This document shows positions 62,540 through 64,000 of a stretch of 64,000 nt of DNA, in pieces. The position numbers and the translations under genes were made by a program. Position 1 is the stretch's first letter, and every line of letters starts with the position of its first letter. The notes below the pieces were generated by a model. The model ran no database searches, had not been told where the DNA came from, and worked only from the letters and a program-made list of their open reading frames with translations. The stretch is from Actinomycetes bacterium (GTDB lineage Bacteria; Actinomycetota; Acidimicrobiia; Acidimicrobiales; Aldehydirespiratoraceae): positions 29,385 through 93,384 of the forward strand of contig JAJRXC010000036.1 in the NCBI GenBank assembly GCA_024276495.1, read 5' to 3'.

Positions 62540-63640
62540 TCAGACTCCCAGATGTGCTCTCGGGGACTCGGGGGTCGCCTCGGCCAGCGCCTCGACAGCG
62601 GCCCGCTGCTTCTCACTGAGATTCTCCGGCACCGTGACCACGACGGTGGCCAGGATGTCACCGGCACCCGCCCGGCCCCGGAGTCGGAACGTCTTGCCGG
62701 TCGCGGTCCCCGGCGGGATGCGGATGGTGACCGGTGGGCCGTCGAGCGTCGGCACCTTCACCGCCGCGCCGAGGGCCGCCTCGGCGAAGGTGATCGGCAC
62801 GTCGATGGTGAGGTCCTTTCCGTTCCGCCCGAACAGCGGATGATCGCCGACCTTGACCTTGACGAGGAGGTCGCCGGGCGGGCCGCCGAAACGACCGGGC
62901 GCGCCGCGACCCTTGAGCTTGATGGTCTGACCCGACTTGACGCCGGCGGGGATGCGGACCTTCACGTCGCGCGACCGGAACTCGGTGCCGGACCCCCCAC
63001 AGGTCGGACACGGGTCGGTGATGACGGAGCCTCGGCCGCCGCACGCCGCGCACGGCCGACTGAAGGAGAACAGCCCCTGGTTCTCGTCCTGGACGCCCTT
63101 GCCGTTGCACACCGTGCAGGTCTTCGGTGGCGAGCCCGGCTTCGAACCCGATCCCGAGCACGTCGAACAGACCGCCTCGCTCGTGAGCGAGATCGTGGTC
63201 TCGATGCCCTTCACGGCGTCGTCGAAGTCGAGGGTCAGGTCGGCGAGGAGGTCCGCACCCCGCTCCGCCCGGGAGCGTTGCTGGGCGCCACGGCGACCCC
63301 GACCGAACAGGCCGCCGAGCAGGTCGCCGATGTCGTCGAATCCTCCGTCGAATCCGCCGGGACCGGGCGGCCGACCACCCCGGAACCCTCCGGGGATCGG
63401 GCCCATGCGCCGCACCTCGTCGTAGCGGGCCCGCTTCTCCTCGTCGCCGATGACGTCGTAGGCCGTGGAGACCTCCTTGAATCGCTCCTCGGCCTTGGTG
63501 TCACCGGGGTTGGCGTCGGGGTGCAGCTCACGCGCGAGCTTGCGGTAGGCCTTCTGGATGTCCTTGGCCGAAGCCGCTTCGTCGACGCCGAGAATCGCGT
63601 AGTAGTCCTTCTCGAACCAGTCTTTTTGTGGCTCCACCAT
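62540..63640 (-). CDS. dnaJ: Chaperone DnaJ
   Basis: DnaK co-chaperone, 366 residues. J domain with ARELHPDANPGD (HPD), a Gly/Phe-rich region (GGFRGGRPPGPGGFDGG), four zinc-finger repeats (CSTCSGSG, CTVCNGKG, CAACGGRG, CPTCGGSG) and substrate-binding barrels. GAGGAGGTG precedes the ATG at 63640. Between grpE (30 nt) and hspR (2 nt). Confidence 0.96.
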   Translation of the reverse strand: MVEPQKDWFEKDYYAILGVDEAASAKDIQKAYRKLARELHPDANPGDTKAEERFKEVSTAYDVIGDEEKRARYDEVRRMGPIPGGFRGGRPPGPGGFDGGFDDIGDLLGGLFGRGRRGAQQRSRAERGADLLADLTLDFDDAVKGIETTISLTSEAVCSTCSGSGSKPGSPPKTCTVCNGKGVQDENQGLFSFSRPCAACGGRGSVITDPCPTCGGSGTEFRSRDVKVRIPAGVKSGQTIKLKGRGAPGRFGGPPGDLLVKVKVGDHPLFGRNGKDLTIDVPITFAEAALGAAVKVPTLDGPPVTIRIPPGTATGKTFRLRGRAGAGDILATVVVTVPENLSEKQRAAVEALAEATPESPRAHLGV

Positions 63641-63670
63641 GTGACACCTCCTCACCTACGTCTGTCGGGT

Positions 63671-64000
63671 TCAGCCCTTGACCTTGACCATCGCGGCCCG
63701 CAGGACCCGGCCGTTCCATGCATACCCGTTGCGAAGAACCTCGGCGACGATCGGTGTGTCCTGATCATCGTCACCGGGCTCGGTCATCGCCGCCTCGTGA
63801 CGGTTCGGATCGAAGGCCTCGTTCTCGTCGGCGATCAGTTCGAGTCCGGCGTTCTCGAGCACACCCCGGAGCTGCAGGGCGATCGGTTCGACCCCGGCGA
63901 CTCCTTGCTGGGCCGCCGCGTCGCAGGCGTCGAGCACCGGAAGCAGCGCCTCGGCGACGCGGGCCCCGGCGTGGGCCACGAACTCCGCGTTGCGCTTCTC
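63671..64000 (-). CDS. grpE: Nucleotide exchange factor GrpE, N-terminus cut by window edge
   Basis: The C-terminal 109 residues of GrpE. The window edge begins within EKRNAEFVAHAGA, followed by LLPVLDACDAAAQQG, ENAGLELIADENEAFDPNRH and the final NGYAWNGRVLRAAMVKVKG (family GYxxxGRVLRPAxVxV). The frame is open to the edge; dnaK is expected just outside. Stop 30 nt before dnaJ. Confidence 0.93.
   Translation of the reverse strand, partial: EKRNAEFVAHAGARVAEALLPVLDACDAAAQQGVAGVEPIALQLRGVLENAGLELIADENEAFDPNRHEAAMTEPGDDDQDTPIVAEVLRNGYAWNGRVLRAAMVKVKG

Overview
The window is high-GC, densely coded chromosomal DNA from an actinobacterium. WhiB7 with an AT-hook, HspR with a HAIR operator, a ClpS/DUF2017 pair, DUF3152 and DUF4031 proteins, an SSI-like lipoprotein and the actinobacterial caa3 oxidase gene set point to Actinobacteria. 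The family mix resembles Acidimicrobiia (Ilumatobacter-like lineages), but that rank is inference. No phage, insertion sequence, integrase or CRISPR array was seen; the content is core metabolism with some lineage-specific genes.

Layout. 1-9.2 kb: a fragment of 3-hydroxyacyl-CoA dehydrogenase, cyclophilin, a small zinc-ribbon gene, a metallo-beta-lactamase (MBL) hydrolase, a GAF protein, an SSI-like lipoprotein, thiolase, a DUF3152 lipoprotein, an SDR, msrA and a double-hotdog protein. 9.2-13.6 kb: a GH3 glucosidase gene broken by one in-frame TAG, divergent from an amidohydrolase with a 17-bp palindromic operator between them. 13.6-23.5 kb: threonine dehydratase, membrane proteins, an isochorismatase-like pseudoenzyme, lysC, dut, orn and an acyl-ACP thioesterase. 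23.6-28.5 kb: whiB7 behind an upstream ORF and an intrinsic terminator (a predicted antibiotic-responsive attenuator), ccdA, pdxH, two FluC genes and a methyltransferase. 28.5-40.2 kb: serS, then an eight-gene cytochrome oxidase operon read leftward, plus ctaB and ctaA. 40.2-44.4 kb: clpS, DUF2017, two bacterial-PH membrane proteins, degV and plsY. 44.6-45.8 kb: tRNA-Glu, tRNA-Asp and tRNA-Phe around a hotdog gene. 45.8-53.9 kb: an old-yellow-enzyme-type reductase, malic enzyme, pyrE, purB, a zinc-finger protein and purA. 54-57 kb: two related secreted proteins. 57.2-64 kb: a stress locus of clpB, egtD, egtB, hspR, dnaJ and grpE.

The most unusual item is at the head of the oxidase operon. A full-length homologue of cytochrome oxidase subunit I has lost every haem and copper ligand. 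It is co-encoded with a degenerate subunit III-like protein and an unassigned membrane protein, directly upstream of an intact ctaC-ctaD-ctaE-ctaF-ctaG set. These look like a non-catalytic module conserved with the real oxidase.

At a larger scale, at least 17 genes have a TANNNT -10 box placed 6 or 7 nt before the start codon with no Shine-Dalgarno sequence. This indicates widespread leaderless transcription and fixes several start codons. Genes inside operons instead use GGAGG-type sites or overlapping stop/start codons. The heat-shock logic also closes within the window: HspR is encoded next to dnaJ, and its HAIR operator lies in front of clpB, with ergothioneine genes inserted between them.
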